A stretch of 22,814 bases of DNA, taken from contig JAZSIT010000076.1 in the NCBI GenBank assembly GCA_045533895.1, positions 1 to 22,814 of the forward strand, read 5' to 3'. The notes under the pieces were generated by a model, which saw nothing but the letters and a program-made list of their open reading frames with translations, ran no database searches and was not told the origin of the DNA. Numbering within the stretch: position 1 is the first letter of the stretch; the number at the start of each line of letters is the position of its first letter. The DNA is from SFLA01 sp045533895. Its GTDB lineage: Bacteria > Bacillota > Clostridia > Oscillospirales > CAG-382. Of this stretch, positions 1 to 7,120 are shown piece by piece. Made by a program: the position numbers and the translations under genes.

Positions 1-2
1 AT

Positions 3-785
3 TTGCAAGATGACAGCGCGCTAAACAATGCTTTCCTTGCAATTATTGCCGGTTACTCCGAATATCATTTTCTGCGCATTTTCCGTAACTATGTTAAACT
101 TACCCCTGCGGATTATATTCGCAAAAGACGTATCTCCGAAATTGTTAAAGAAATTAGCTTAACTAATTGTCCTATTTCTGAAATAGCTTTTAGGTACGGT
201 TTTAATTCCAAAGAGAATTTTACTCGTGCTTTCAGAAACGAACATAATATATTGCCAACTGAATTTAGAAACACAAATTGCAGTTTAAGATTATTTGAAC
301 CGTTTGTATTTGAACAAGCATTTAATCCTCCAACTGTCTATATTAGCAATATTAAAGAGTTTTCTGTGGTCGCATATCCTTTTTTTAATTCCTTTCCACC
401 TGATTGTTGGAACAGGTATAATGTTAATAAATGTTCAATTAAACTTTCAGGAAACAGCTATACTGAAGATTACGGAGTAATGAGTTGGAATCAGGAAAAT
501 AGTTATCTTGACTATTATATAGGCGTACCTGCCGAGTCAGTCAAGGGTAATGTCGATGGAACGGTGAAATTAAATATTAAAGGTGGACTATACGCAGTAT
601 TTGAAACGAGTGCTGCAACACAACATGATTTCGTAACTACTGTGCGTGAAACTTGGGATTGGATTTATAATGTATGGCTACCGCAAAGCGGATTCAAAAG
701 AAACGACGGTTATGAGTTTGAAAAATATATAGAATCCAGTAAAATATATAAAGAAACAATCTTTGTTCCGATTGTAAAGGAGTAA
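3..785 (+). CDS. AraC-family regulator with GyrI-like ligand domain, 5' partial
   Basis: This is a DNA-binding transcription regulator whose left end lies outside the window. Residues 1 to about 90 form the two helix-turn-helix units of the AraC/XylS family, with the typical strings AGYSEYHFLRIFR and PADYIRKRR followed by a second helix-turn-helix around ISEIAFRYGFNSKENFTRAFR. From about residue 110 to the end (DYYIGVPAE, GGLYAVFET, WDWIYNVWLP) it resembles the GyrI-like effector-binding domain found in Rob-type regulators, which binds small hydrophobic or cationic ligands. The in-frame TTG at base 3 is probably an internal leucine, because family members carry about 20 more residues before this point. 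The stop codon sits inside the ribosome binding site of the next gene, so the two are very likely co-transcribed. It probably controls this operon in response to a ligand, which is inference. Confidence 0.9.
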   Translation: MQDDSALNNAFLAIIAGYSEYHFLRIFRNYVKLTPADYIRKRRISEIVKEISLTNCPISEIAFRYGFNSKENFTRAFRNEHNILPTEFRNTNCSLRLFEPFVFEQAFNPPTVYISNIKEFSVVAYPFFNSFPPDCWNRYNVNKCSIKLSGNSYTEDYGVMSWNQENSYLDYYIGVPAESVKGNVDGTVKLNIKGGLYAVFETSAATQHDFVTTVRETWDWIYNVWLPQSGFKRNDGYEFEKYIESSKIYKETIFVPIVKE

Positions 786-791
786 AAAATA

Positions 792-1295
792 ATGGCCGAA
801 ATAATCAAAGTTTTCAAAGAAAATATTCCTTCCCTGCGCTTTATAGGTAAAAAATATACAGAGTTCGGTCATTGGGATGAATTCTGGGCAAACGATTGGT
901 TTGGGGCGCTCGAAAAGGCCATGGGCGGCACTGACACTATACTCGATATATGGGAGAACGGCGGTGGTTATGTCGGTCTCGAACATTGGACGCCCGACGC
1001 ACCTATTGAATATTGGATAGGTATGTTTGCGCCTCTTGATACTCCTGTTCCCGATGAATTTGAATATGTAGATTTTACCAACTTTGCACTCGGTACTTGC
1101 TGGATATACGGCAATGAAAGTGAGGTACACAATACTTCTGCTTGCCGTCCCGCTATCGAAAAGGATGGTATGTCTGTGTGGAAGGACAAAAGCGGCGGTA
1201 CTTGGTCATTTGAAAACTGCCTTTGCCCTCGTTATACATCACCTGACGAAAAAGGCAATATAATAATGGATTACTGCTATTTTGTGGAGAAATAA
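792..1295 (+). CDS. Stand-alone GyrI-like small-molecule binding domain protein
   Basis: This 167-residue cytoplasmic protein consists of one GyrI-like/effector-binding domain. Visible landmarks are the N-terminal RFIGKKYTEFG strand, EYWIGMFAPLDTPVP in the middle, and the C-terminal CPRYTSPDEKGNIIMDYCYF. These match the usual GyrI-like pattern of a hydrophobic ligand cleft closed by a C-terminal strand. Proteins of this family bind drugs or other small molecules, and some members hydrolyse cyclopropane-containing natural products. No substrate can be assigned here. The start ATG follows AAGGAG at 777-782, which overlaps the end of the upstream AraC gene. That regulator carries the same kind of domain at its C-terminus, so both may sense or process the same compound. 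Confidence 0.85.
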   Translation: MAEIIKVFKENIPSLRFIGKKYTEFGHWDEFWANDWFGALEKAMGGTDTILDIWENGGGYVGLEHWTPDAPIEYWIGMFAPLDTPVPDEFEYVDFTNFALGTCWIYGNESEVHNTSACRPAIEKDGMSVWKDKSGGTWSFENCLCPRYTSPDEKGNIIMDYCYFVEK

Positions 1296-1296
1296 A

Positions 1297-2343
1297 ATGA
1301 AATTTCAAAAACACATAGATTTCCTTCTTGACAACGCATGCACAAGCATTAAATTTCTCGTTCACCGTGATTTTTTGCACACGTCTTTAACTGAGCCGTT
1401 TATGCAAAGAATGCGGGCAGAAATTTTAGAGCAAGAAAACGTAAAAAAACACCTTGCGTGTCAACATCCTGACGGATGGTTCGGTGATGAGCTTCATGGC
1501 GGTGAATACGGAATGGAGCGTTCTATAGGTACACTGCTTAACGCAGGTGTCGAAAAGGAACACCCTGCAATCCAAAAAGGTATTCAAGCTCTCATTACAC
1601 CTGAAATTGCCGCACAGCACAAGAATTGGTTTCACGGTGGTGACGGACTGGATGCCGAAGGAAGAGGCGGTAATAATGCAATTATTGCATCGATACTGTC
1701 TTGGGTCGGTTATGATGAAAGCCATCCGATTTTGGCTGAACAGATATCGCTTTCGTGGGAACACGTTGAAGCAGTTCGCAACTATAAATCGGTTGATGAT
1801 TTCACCAAAAAAGGAAAAAACGAAAGGTATTATAAACCTTTTGCACGTTTTCCCGGAGCTAACCATATTGCTCTGCTCAATGCAACTCAAAGCTGGAGAA
1901 GCGAGGAACGAATGGATATTGCAAAAACATCCATAAAGCACGCTTACGAACTGATGAAAGACTTTGACGAGAATATTACCTTCAAAAAGCCAAAAGAATT
2001 CGGTGGCAGTGTTGTCGGCCCTTTCAACTATAATTGGCAAGCATTAAAACCTATAGACGAAGGAAAACTTTATCAAATAATCAACGACCCTTATAACTTC
2101 CAATTCGCATTTTGGCTTGGCGCGGTTTCCGGTGTTCCGGATTGGGTACGTCAATCGGAAGAAACATATTTTGTTCTTGCCGATTTTCTTGAAAAAGAAG
2201 ATAAGCTTGACGTTATCCCTGACAGGGTCTTCAGCGCCTTCCGCAGAGTATTCGGAAAAGAACCATCATACAGAAAACGTTCAGCCGCAAAATGTGACCT
2301 TACTTACGCCTTGTTAAGAGCAGTTTGGAATGTAATTGATTAA
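1297..2343 (+). CDS. Conserved protein of unknown function, possible alpha/alpha-toroid (copy 1)
   Basis: This is a soluble protein of 348 residues with no signal peptide or membrane segment. I do not recognise a named family. Helical repeats with phrases such as HPDGWFG (residues 57-63), TLLNAGVEKEHPAIQKGIQAL and LSWVGYDESHPIL resemble the short repeats of alpha/alpha-toroid proteins (prenyltransferase or squalene-cyclase-like folds). The DxDD motif of terpene cyclases is absent. A TQSWR stretch at residues 197-201 recurs in the next gene, which is a divergent paralogue. I chose ATG 1297 because GGAGA at 1286-1290 lies 6 bases upstream; a longer TTG start at 1282 would overlap the preceding gene. 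It starts one base after the stop of the GyrI-like gene, so co-translation is likely. The fold is inference. Confidence 0.75.
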   Translation: MKFQKHIDFLLDNACTSIKFLVHRDFLHTSLTEPFMQRMRAEILEQENVKKHLACQHPDGWFGDELHGGEYGMERSIGTLLNAGVEKEHPAIQKGIQALITPEIAAQHKNWFHGGDGLDAEGRGGNNAIIASILSWVGYDESHPILAEQISLSWEHVEAVRNYKSVDDFTKKGKNERYYKPFARFPGANHIALLNATQSWRSEERMDIAKTSIKHAYELMKDFDENITFKKPKEFGGSVVGPFNYNWQALKPIDEGKLYQIINDPYNFQFAFWLGAVSGVPDWVRQSEETYFVLADFLEKEDKLDVIPDRVFSAFRRVFGKEPSYRKRSAAKCDLTYALLRAVWNVID

Positions 2344-2354
2344 GGAGCAAATGT

Positions 2355-3467
2355 ATGTTCTCTGAAAAATACGCTAAATCCATAAATTTCCTCCTTGAAA
2401 ACGGAAGAGACGTTATTCAATACCGTTTGCACAAGGAAATTCTACATGATTTAACCGAATACGAAGAAGAAAAGCTGTTAGAAAAAGTAAAGCAAATGCC
2501 TGACTACAAACTTCTTTTATCTCACGTGAAACCAAACGGATATATCGGTATTGGTATGCATTCTTGGGAAAAGTTTAAGTCATCACATTTGGACGACGGA
2601 GAAAACGCCGCGAGATTGCTTCATAACTATGCAATTCCGAAAGAAACACCCATCATTCAAAACTTTATCAAGGCATTACGAGATGATAAGGTGTTAGAGG
2701 AAGAGTTTTCATACTATAATCCTGAAAAAGTTCGTTTTGCCACAAGAAGTCTCGGTATCAACAGTGGTTCTACACTTGATGTTACGCTGTATACTTGTCA
2801 AGCATTGCTTGGTTATGGTGACGATACGGTAATGAAGCATTTTGTAGATGCTTGCTATAATGCTTTTGTCAGTATGCTTGATTACAATGATCCCAACGAT
2901 ATAACCCAATACAATCCTAATCTCAAAAGAAGATATAATTATCCAACGATAACACCCGATACATATTTTCCGTGCCAATATCACCTTGAAACTTTGGCAA
3001 ACACGCAGAGCTGGCGTACCGAAGAAAAAATAAACCGTATTGCCGAAGCAATTAATCACCACGACCGCATAACAAAAGATTGGGGCGGGTTTGCAGTAAA
3101 GATAAACGGTAAACAAGTCGGTCCCGGTTGGGCATATATGCAACCATTCTTCCCTTTGTCCTTTCCTCAAAAAGCACCAAATCAACGCAAAACTTTAACC
3201 GCACTTGCAAAAGTATGCGGCGATAGGACAACTGTTGTAAAAGATTCTGTTGCAACGTTAAAGGAAATACTTGCCGAAGATGGAGTTATTAGAACAACAT
3301 TTGAATCCTCTTATCAAAAAAGTCGATTTAAGGACAACTTCAGAAGCGCGCACCCTTATGCGGAAATCGGGTTGGAGCCTGACCATAAAAAAGATACTGC
3401 CATCTGGTGTGAACTAACCTTTTGGGCTGTTCAGTTTTTATATATAATTGAAAACTTTGATCAATAA
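2355..3467 (+). CDS. Conserved protein of unknown function, paralogue of the preceding gene (copy 2)
   Basis: This is a 370-residue soluble protein and the last gene of the left-edge operon. It shares with the upstream protein an N-terminal block (INFLLENGRDVIQYRLHKEIL against IDFLLDNACTSIKFLVHRDFL), a glycine-rich turn (KPNGYIG, residues 59-65, against HPDGWFG) and the TQSWR block at residues 217-221. This suggests an old tandem duplication, now strongly diverged. Toroid-like helical phrases such as ARLLHNYAIPKETPIIQNFIKAL are visible. No catalytic motif was recognised. AAGGAG at 2342-2347 lies 7 bases before the ATG, and the gap to the previous stop is 11 bases. Two non-identical copies side by side could form a heterodimer, as farnesyltransferase-like alpha/alpha proteins do, but this is speculation. 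Confidence 0.75.
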   Translation: MFSEKYAKSINFLLENGRDVIQYRLHKEILHDLTEYEEEKLLEKVKQMPDYKLLLSHVKPNGYIGIGMHSWEKFKSSHLDDGENAARLLHNYAIPKETPIIQNFIKALRDDKVLEEEFSYYNPEKVRFATRSLGINSGSTLDVTLYTCQALLGYGDDTVMKHFVDACYNAFVSMLDYNDPNDITQYNPNLKRRYNYPTITPDTYFPCQYHLETLANTQSWRTEEKINRIAEAINHHDRITKDWGGFAVKINGKQVGPGWAYMQPFFPLSFPQKAPNQRKTLTALAKVCGDRTTVVKDSVATLKEILAEDGVIRTTFESSYQKSRFKDNFRSAHPYAEIGLEPDHKKDTAIWCELTFWAVQFLYIIENFDQ

Positions 3468-3471
3468 ACTA

Positions 3472-3495
3472 AAGCCGGAGATTGTTCTCCGGCTT
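3472..3495. terminator. Bidirectional hairpin between convergent genes
   Basis: AAGCCGGAG (3472-3480) and CTCCGGCTT (3487-3495) form a perfect 9-base stem around a 6-base loop. The T-tract is short on both strands. It lies between the end of the four-gene plus-strand run and the end of the minus-strand acetyltransferase gene, so it can serve both. Confidence 0.65.
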
Positions 3496-3500
3496 AAATA

Positions 3501-3971
3501 TTACTTCAATTTCTTTTCCATTATTCGTCTTTGGGTGGTCATACCGCATTTTTCATAAAAAGCCGTGGCACTGCCGTCAAATTCCCATACGTTGAGTTCA
3601 AATGTATCAAAATTCTTTTTCATTGCGTAATTAAACAGAAAATCCATAAACGCTTTTCCGGTTCCTTTTCCACGGTAAGAGGGCAGAATATACAGATCGT
3701 CAAGATAAAATACTTTTCTGTCCTTGAGAACGGCATTTTCCATATTAATAATGGTATTACATATCGCATAACCGCACAGAACACCCTTTTCATCAGCAAC
3801 AAAGATATGTTTATCTGTGTCATTTAACTGTTTTTCAACCGCGTTTTTATTATATTTTGCGCCCGAAGAACGGAATATATCTCCCCTGCCGCTTGCATGA
3901 AGGGCAAGTATATCCTTTAGTGATTCGGCTATAAACGTGCAGTCCTCTTTATTTGCTTTTCTGAACAACAT
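3501..3971 (-). CDS. GNAT family N-acetyltransferase
   Basis: This 156-residue cytoplasmic protein transfers an acetyl group from acetyl-CoA to an amine. The central motif A is clear: DDLYILPSYRGKGTG, with the pyrophosphate-binding RGKGTG at residues 100-105. It is followed by a helix and the C-terminal motif B region (FELNVWEFDGSATAFYEKCGM), where the NxxA/FYxxxGF pattern of the family is recognisable. The length is normal for a single GNAT domain. The acceptor substrate cannot be told. An AAGAGG ribosome binding site precedes the ATG. The gene diverges from the GH2 gene, and the two promoters overlap physically (3995-4045). Confidence 0.9.
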   Translation of the reverse strand: MLFRKANKEDCTFIAESLKDILALHASGRGDIFRSSGAKYNKNAVEKQLNDTDKHIFVADEKGVLCGYAICNTIINMENAVLKDRKVFYLDDLYILPSYRGKGTGKAFMDFLFNYAMKKNFDTFELNVWEFDGSATAFYEKCGMTTQRRIMEKKLK

Positions 3972-3982
3972 ATAAAAACCTC

Positions 3983-4009
3983 TTTTCGTTTGACATTATA
4001 TCACGAAAA
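3983..4009. repeat. 7-base inverted repeat flanking the GNAT -10 box
   Basis: TTTTCGT (3983-3989) and ACGAAAA (4003-4009) are perfect inverted copies 13 bases apart. They bracket the minus-strand -10 hexamer at 3995-4000. The position fits an operator or a chance AT-rich repeat. No regulator family is implied by the sequence alone. Confidence 0.4.
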
Positions 4010-4023
4010 ATAGTTGTTGACAA
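3995..4023 (-). promoter_or_regulatory. Sigma-A promoter for the GNAT gene
   Basis: On the minus strand TTGTCA (4018-4023) is followed after 17 bases by a perfect TATAAT (3995-4000). The predicted transcript starts about 20 bases before the start codon. Its -35 box lies on the same bases as the -35 box of the GH2 promoter on the other strand. Confidence 0.65.
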
Positions 4024-4045
4024 CCCTCGAAAAAGGTTATAAAAT
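4017..4045 (+). promoter_or_regulatory. Sigma-A promoter for the GH2 gene
   Basis: A perfect TTGACA (4017-4022) is followed after 17 bases by TAAAAT (4040-4045). A ribosome binding site follows at 4061-4066. The promoter lies inside a possible upstream in-frame extension of the coding frame, which argues that translation starts at 4077. Confidence 0.7.
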
Positions 4046-4076
4046 AAACACATCAAATAAAGGAGAAAAACCTAAA

Positions 4077-5765
4077 ATGATAATAAACAAACAACCGCGC
4101 GCTGAACATCCCAATCCAATGTGCATACGCGATAGCTGGCACAACCTGAACGGAGTTTGGGAATTTGCTATAGATAACGAAAAATCACTTGATAAAAACA
4201 GCGTTTTCCCTTTGAAGATAAATGTACCTTTTTCGCCGGAAAGTGCGCTTTCGGGAATCGGTAACACAGATTTTATAGAACGTGTGTGGTATCGTAAAAG
4301 CGTAAATATAAGCAAGCGTAACAATATGCGTACACTGCTTCATTTCGGTGCCTGCGACTATAAAACACAGCTTTGGATAAATAACATAAGCTTCCCTGCT
4401 CATTTTGGCGGTCAGTCTGCTTTCACATACGATATTTCCGACGCTCTTGAAGACGGAAAGAATGTAATAACCGTATGCGCTGACGATGATACCCGTTCAC
4501 TCAAACAGCCCAGCGGAAAACAATCGATGCTCCCTGAATCCCACGGCTGTTATTATACCCGTACCACCGGTATTTGGCAAACTGTTTGGATGGAGTTTGT
4601 TCCCGATAAATATATTCACTCTTTTAAGTTTTATCCTAACGCAGACGACGGCTCCGTTCTTGTTGAGCTTGAAGCTGACGATGAAGTTGAAATAATGATG
4701 TTTTGGAACTGGAAGATGTGCGGTTACGGCAAAGGAAAGGATTCAATAAACATCAAACTGACAGAAAAACATTTTTGGGAGCTTGGTAAAGGCGGAGTTT
4801 ATAACGTGACCATGCGTTGCGGAAAAGATAAGGTATTAACCTATTTCGGGTTGAGAAGCACAGAATTCAAGGACGGAAAGTTTTTACTTAACGGCAAAAG
4901 TGTTTTCCAGCGTCTTGTTCTTGACCAGGGCTATTATCCCGACGGCATTTATACCGCCCCTACCCGTGAGGCACTCGAAAAAGATATAATAAACTCAAAA
5001 GCTTGCGGCTTTAACGGTGCAAGATTACATCAAAAGGTGTTTGAGCCCCAGTTCCTTCATTTTTGTGATATGCATGGGTATATTGTATGGGGTGAATATC
5101 CCAGTTGGGGAATCAGCGTTGCCGACAAAGATGCTCTCAATATCATTATACCCGAATGGAAAGAGGTAGTGGAAAGAGATTTCAACCATCCTTCGATAAT
5201 CGGCTGGTGTCCGCTAAATGAAACAATGTATGACCCTCTTAATGACACAAACGCCAAGGAAGAACAAAAAAATAATACTACAGCAATTTATAAGTTTACA
5301 AAAAAACTTGACCCTACCCGTCCCTGCATAGATACCAGCGGCGGAATACATTACGTGACCGATTGTTATGACGTGCACGATTATGAACAGGATCCCACAG
5401 TTTATGCTGAAAGACATGATCCTTTTGCCGATGGCTCCCCTCTGGTAGATAACTATGAGTCACGCCAGCATCATGACGGTATACTACCTGTATTTGTTAG
5501 TGAATACGGCGGAACGGCACTTAACCCTGAATCCGGTGCCTGGGGCTACGGTAACTGCGCAAAAACAAAAGAAGAGCTTGTAGAACGCTTTGCTTCCCTT
5601 TCTGATGTCTTGCTTCGCAACAAACGCATATGCGGCTTGTGCTACACACAGCTTTATGATATTGAACAAGAGTGCAACGGCTTATATTCTTATGACAGAC
5701 AGCCTAAAGCAGATCCCGAGCTATTCAAAAAAGCACTTGAGAAGAAAGCGGCCATCGAAGAATAA
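4077..5765 (+). CDS. Glycoside hydrolase family 2 enzyme (beta-galactosidase or beta-glucuronidase-like)
   Basis: This is a 562-residue retaining exo-glycosidase with no signal peptide, so probably cytoplasmic. The order is: N-terminal sugar-binding jelly roll (about 10-175, with WHNLNGVWEFAID and RTTGIWQTVWME), a short immunoglobulin-like domain (about 180-260), and a TIM barrel. The acid/base glutamate is E382 in GWCPLNE and the nucleophile is E476 in FVSEYGG, as expected for GH2. It is much shorter than LacZ and lacks the C-terminal beta domains; its size is nearer beta-glucuronidase. The exact sugar cannot be told. ATG 4077 is chosen because AGGAGA lies 10 bases upstream and the promoter overlaps the longer TTG start at 4014. 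It is a single-gene unit with its own promoter and a downstream hairpin. Confidence 0.9.
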   Translation: MIINKQPRAEHPNPMCIRDSWHNLNGVWEFAIDNEKSLDKNSVFPLKINVPFSPESALSGIGNTDFIERVWYRKSVNISKRNNMRTLLHFGACDYKTQLWINNISFPAHFGGQSAFTYDISDALEDGKNVITVCADDDTRSLKQPSGKQSMLPESHGCYYTRTTGIWQTVWMEFVPDKYIHSFKFYPNADDGSVLVELEADDEVEIMMFWNWKMCGYGKGKDSINIKLTEKHFWELGKGGVYNVTMRCGKDKVLTYFGLRSTEFKDGKFLLNGKSVFQRLVLDQGYYPDGIYTAPTREALEKDIINSKACGFNGARLHQKVFEPQFLHFCDMHGYIVWGEYPSWGISVADKDALNIIIPEWKEVVERDFNHPSIIGWCPLNETMYDPLNDTNAKEEQKNNTTAIYKFTKKLDPTRPCIDTSGGIHYVTDCYDVHDYEQDPTVYAERHDPFADGSPLVDNYESRQHHDGILPVFVSEYGGTALNPESGAWGYGNCAKTKEELVERFASLSDVLLRNKRICGLCYTQLYDIEQECNGLYSYDRQPKADPELFKKALEKKAAIEE

Positions 5766-5770
5766 AATCG

Positions 5771-5798
5771 CCCCAAGAAGCTCTCTGGCTTCTCGGGG
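5771..5798. terminator. Hairpin after the GH2 gene
   Basis: CCCCAAGAAG (5771-5780) pairs with CTTCTCGGGG (5789-5798) with one A-C mismatch and an 8-base loop. No strong T-tract follows on the plus strand. It sits 5 bases after the GH2 stop codon and probably helps separate it from the convergent glyA. Confidence 0.5.
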
Positions 5799-5814
5799 GT
5801 CTAAAACAAAAATT

Positions 5815-5837
5815 GATCCCCGCTTAATGCGGGGATC
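5815..5837 (-). terminator. Terminator of the guaB-glyA unit
   Basis: GATCCCCGC (5815-5823) and GCGGGGATC (5829-5837) form a perfect 9-base stem with a 5-base loop. Read on the minus strand it is followed by a T-rich tract (AATTTTTGTTTT), a good intrinsic terminator just past the end of glyA. It may also stop GH2 transcripts from the other side. Confidence 0.8.
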
Positions 5838-5846
5838 TTTGACATT

Positions 5847-7088
5847 TTAGTTGTTGGCTGCCATCAAATCCTTGATCGCTTCATCAATTCTGTGAGCAAC
5901 CTTTACAAAATCATCAGCAGTAAAGCCGCGAGTGGTCTCAGGAGCGGTACCGATACGAATACCGCTGGTTTCGTATGCGGAACGCTTTTCACCGGGAACG
6001 CAGTTACGGTTAAGAATTATGCCGCGTCTCTCAAGCTCATTCTGAACAGCGAGACCTGAAACACCGTTGGGAGTGAGGTCAACAAGGAACAGATGGTTAT
6101 CAGTACCACCGGTGACGATCTTATAACCCATCTTAACAAATTCTTCAGCCATAACCTTACAGTTTGCAACTACGTTTTCGATATAGGTCTTATACTCGGG
6201 TTTAAGACACTCAACTGCGCTGACAGCCTTTGCAGCAATAACGTGCTGGAGAGGACCGCCTTGTGTACCGGGGAATGCCGCGCTGTCGATCTTCTTAGCA
6301 AATTCCTTCTTTGCAAAGGTTAAACCGCCGCGTGCACCGCGAAGAGTCTTATGTGTAGTCATGGTAACCACATCGCAAACTCCAAAGGGTGTGGGATGTA
6401 CGCCTGCAACTACAAGACCTGCTATATGAGCGATATCTGCCATAAAGATAACGTTGTTGCCGGTTTCTGCAGTATATTCATCAATGAGCTTCTTAATGAG
6501 ATCAAAATCGATTATACGGGAATAAGAGCTTGCGCCTGCAACAACGAGTTTGGGATTATGCTCGCGTAACTTGGCAGCAATATCATCGTAATTAATAAAA
6601 CCGTCATCATCAACTTCGTAATGAACGAAATTATAAAGCTTACCACTGTTGTTTACGGGAGAGCCGTGAGTAAGGTGTCCGCCGTTTGCAAGAGACATGC
6701 TAAGAACGGTATCGCCCTTGGTAAGGAAAGCGGTATATGCGGTAAAGTTAGCTTGAGAACCACTGTGAGGCTGAACGTTTACGTGATAAGTATCTGTAAC
6801 ACCGAAAACCTCAAGCCACTTTTCACGGCAGAAAAGCTCCATCTCATCAACAACGGTACAACCGCTGTAATACCGCTTACCAACCATACCTTCGGAATAC
6901 TTGTTGGTGAGACAGCTTCCTGCAGCAGCCATAACTGCTGCGCTTACAAAGTTTTCGCTGGCGATAAGACATACGTTATCGCGCTGACGCTCATACTCTT
7001 TATTAATGATAGCCGCAACCTCGGGGGAAGAAGAAGCCACGGTTTCAGTTACGTTTGAAATATAATTAAGATCTGCTTTGCTGTACAT
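5847..7088 (-). CDS. glyA: Serine hydroxymethyltransferase
   Basis: This cytoplasmic PLP enzyme interconverts serine and glycine and charges tetrahydrofolate with a one-carbon unit for purine, thymidylate and methionine synthesis. The 413 residues match the normal family length. Clear landmarks are LIASENF near residue 42, LTNKYSEG, GKRYYSGC, NVQPHSGSQAN, HLTHGSPVN and TTHKTLRGARGG, in which K247 is the expected Schiff-base lysine. The usual proline in GPRGG is alanine here. A strong GGAGGTC ribosome binding site precedes the ATG. It lies 32 bases downstream of guaB with no terminator between them, so both probably share the guaB promoter. This links one-carbon supply to guanine nucleotide synthesis. 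A perfect hairpin terminator follows. Confidence 0.97.
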   Translation of the reverse strand: MYSKADLNYISNVTETVASSSPEVAAIINKEYERQRDNVCLIASENFVSAAVMAAAGSCLTNKYSEGMVGKRYYSGCTVVDEMELFCREKWLEVFGVTDTYHVNVQPHSGSQANFTAYTAFLTKGDTVLSMSLANGGHLTHGSPVNNSGKLYNFVHYEVDDDGFINYDDIAAKLREHNPKLVVAGASSYSRIIDFDLIKKLIDEYTAETGNNVIFMADIAHIAGLVVAGVHPTPFGVCDVVTMTTHKTLRGARGGLTFAKKEFAKKIDSAAFPGTQGGPLQHVIAAKAVSAVECLKPEYKTYIENVVANCKVMAEEFVKMGYKIVTGGTDNHLFLVDLTPNGVSGLAVQNELERRGIILNRNCVPGEKRSAYETSGIRIGTAPETTRGFTADDFVKVAHRIDEAIKDLMAANN

Positions 7089-7120
7089 TTTGACCTCCGT
7101 AATAAATGAACACAGTATAA

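Noticed and set aside
678..1130. Minus-strand frame of 150 codons across the AraC and GyrI-like genes
   Set aside because: It overlaps two well-supported genes on the other strand and has no family features.
1426..2040. Minus-strand frame of 204 codons opposite the first toroid-like gene
   Set aside because: No recognisable domain was seen. The plus-strand gene has a ribosome binding site, operon context and a paralogue.
4014..4076. N-terminal extension of the GH2 protein from a TTG codon
   Set aside because: The sigma-A promoter (4017-4045) lies inside the extension, and the ribosome binding site points to ATG 4077.
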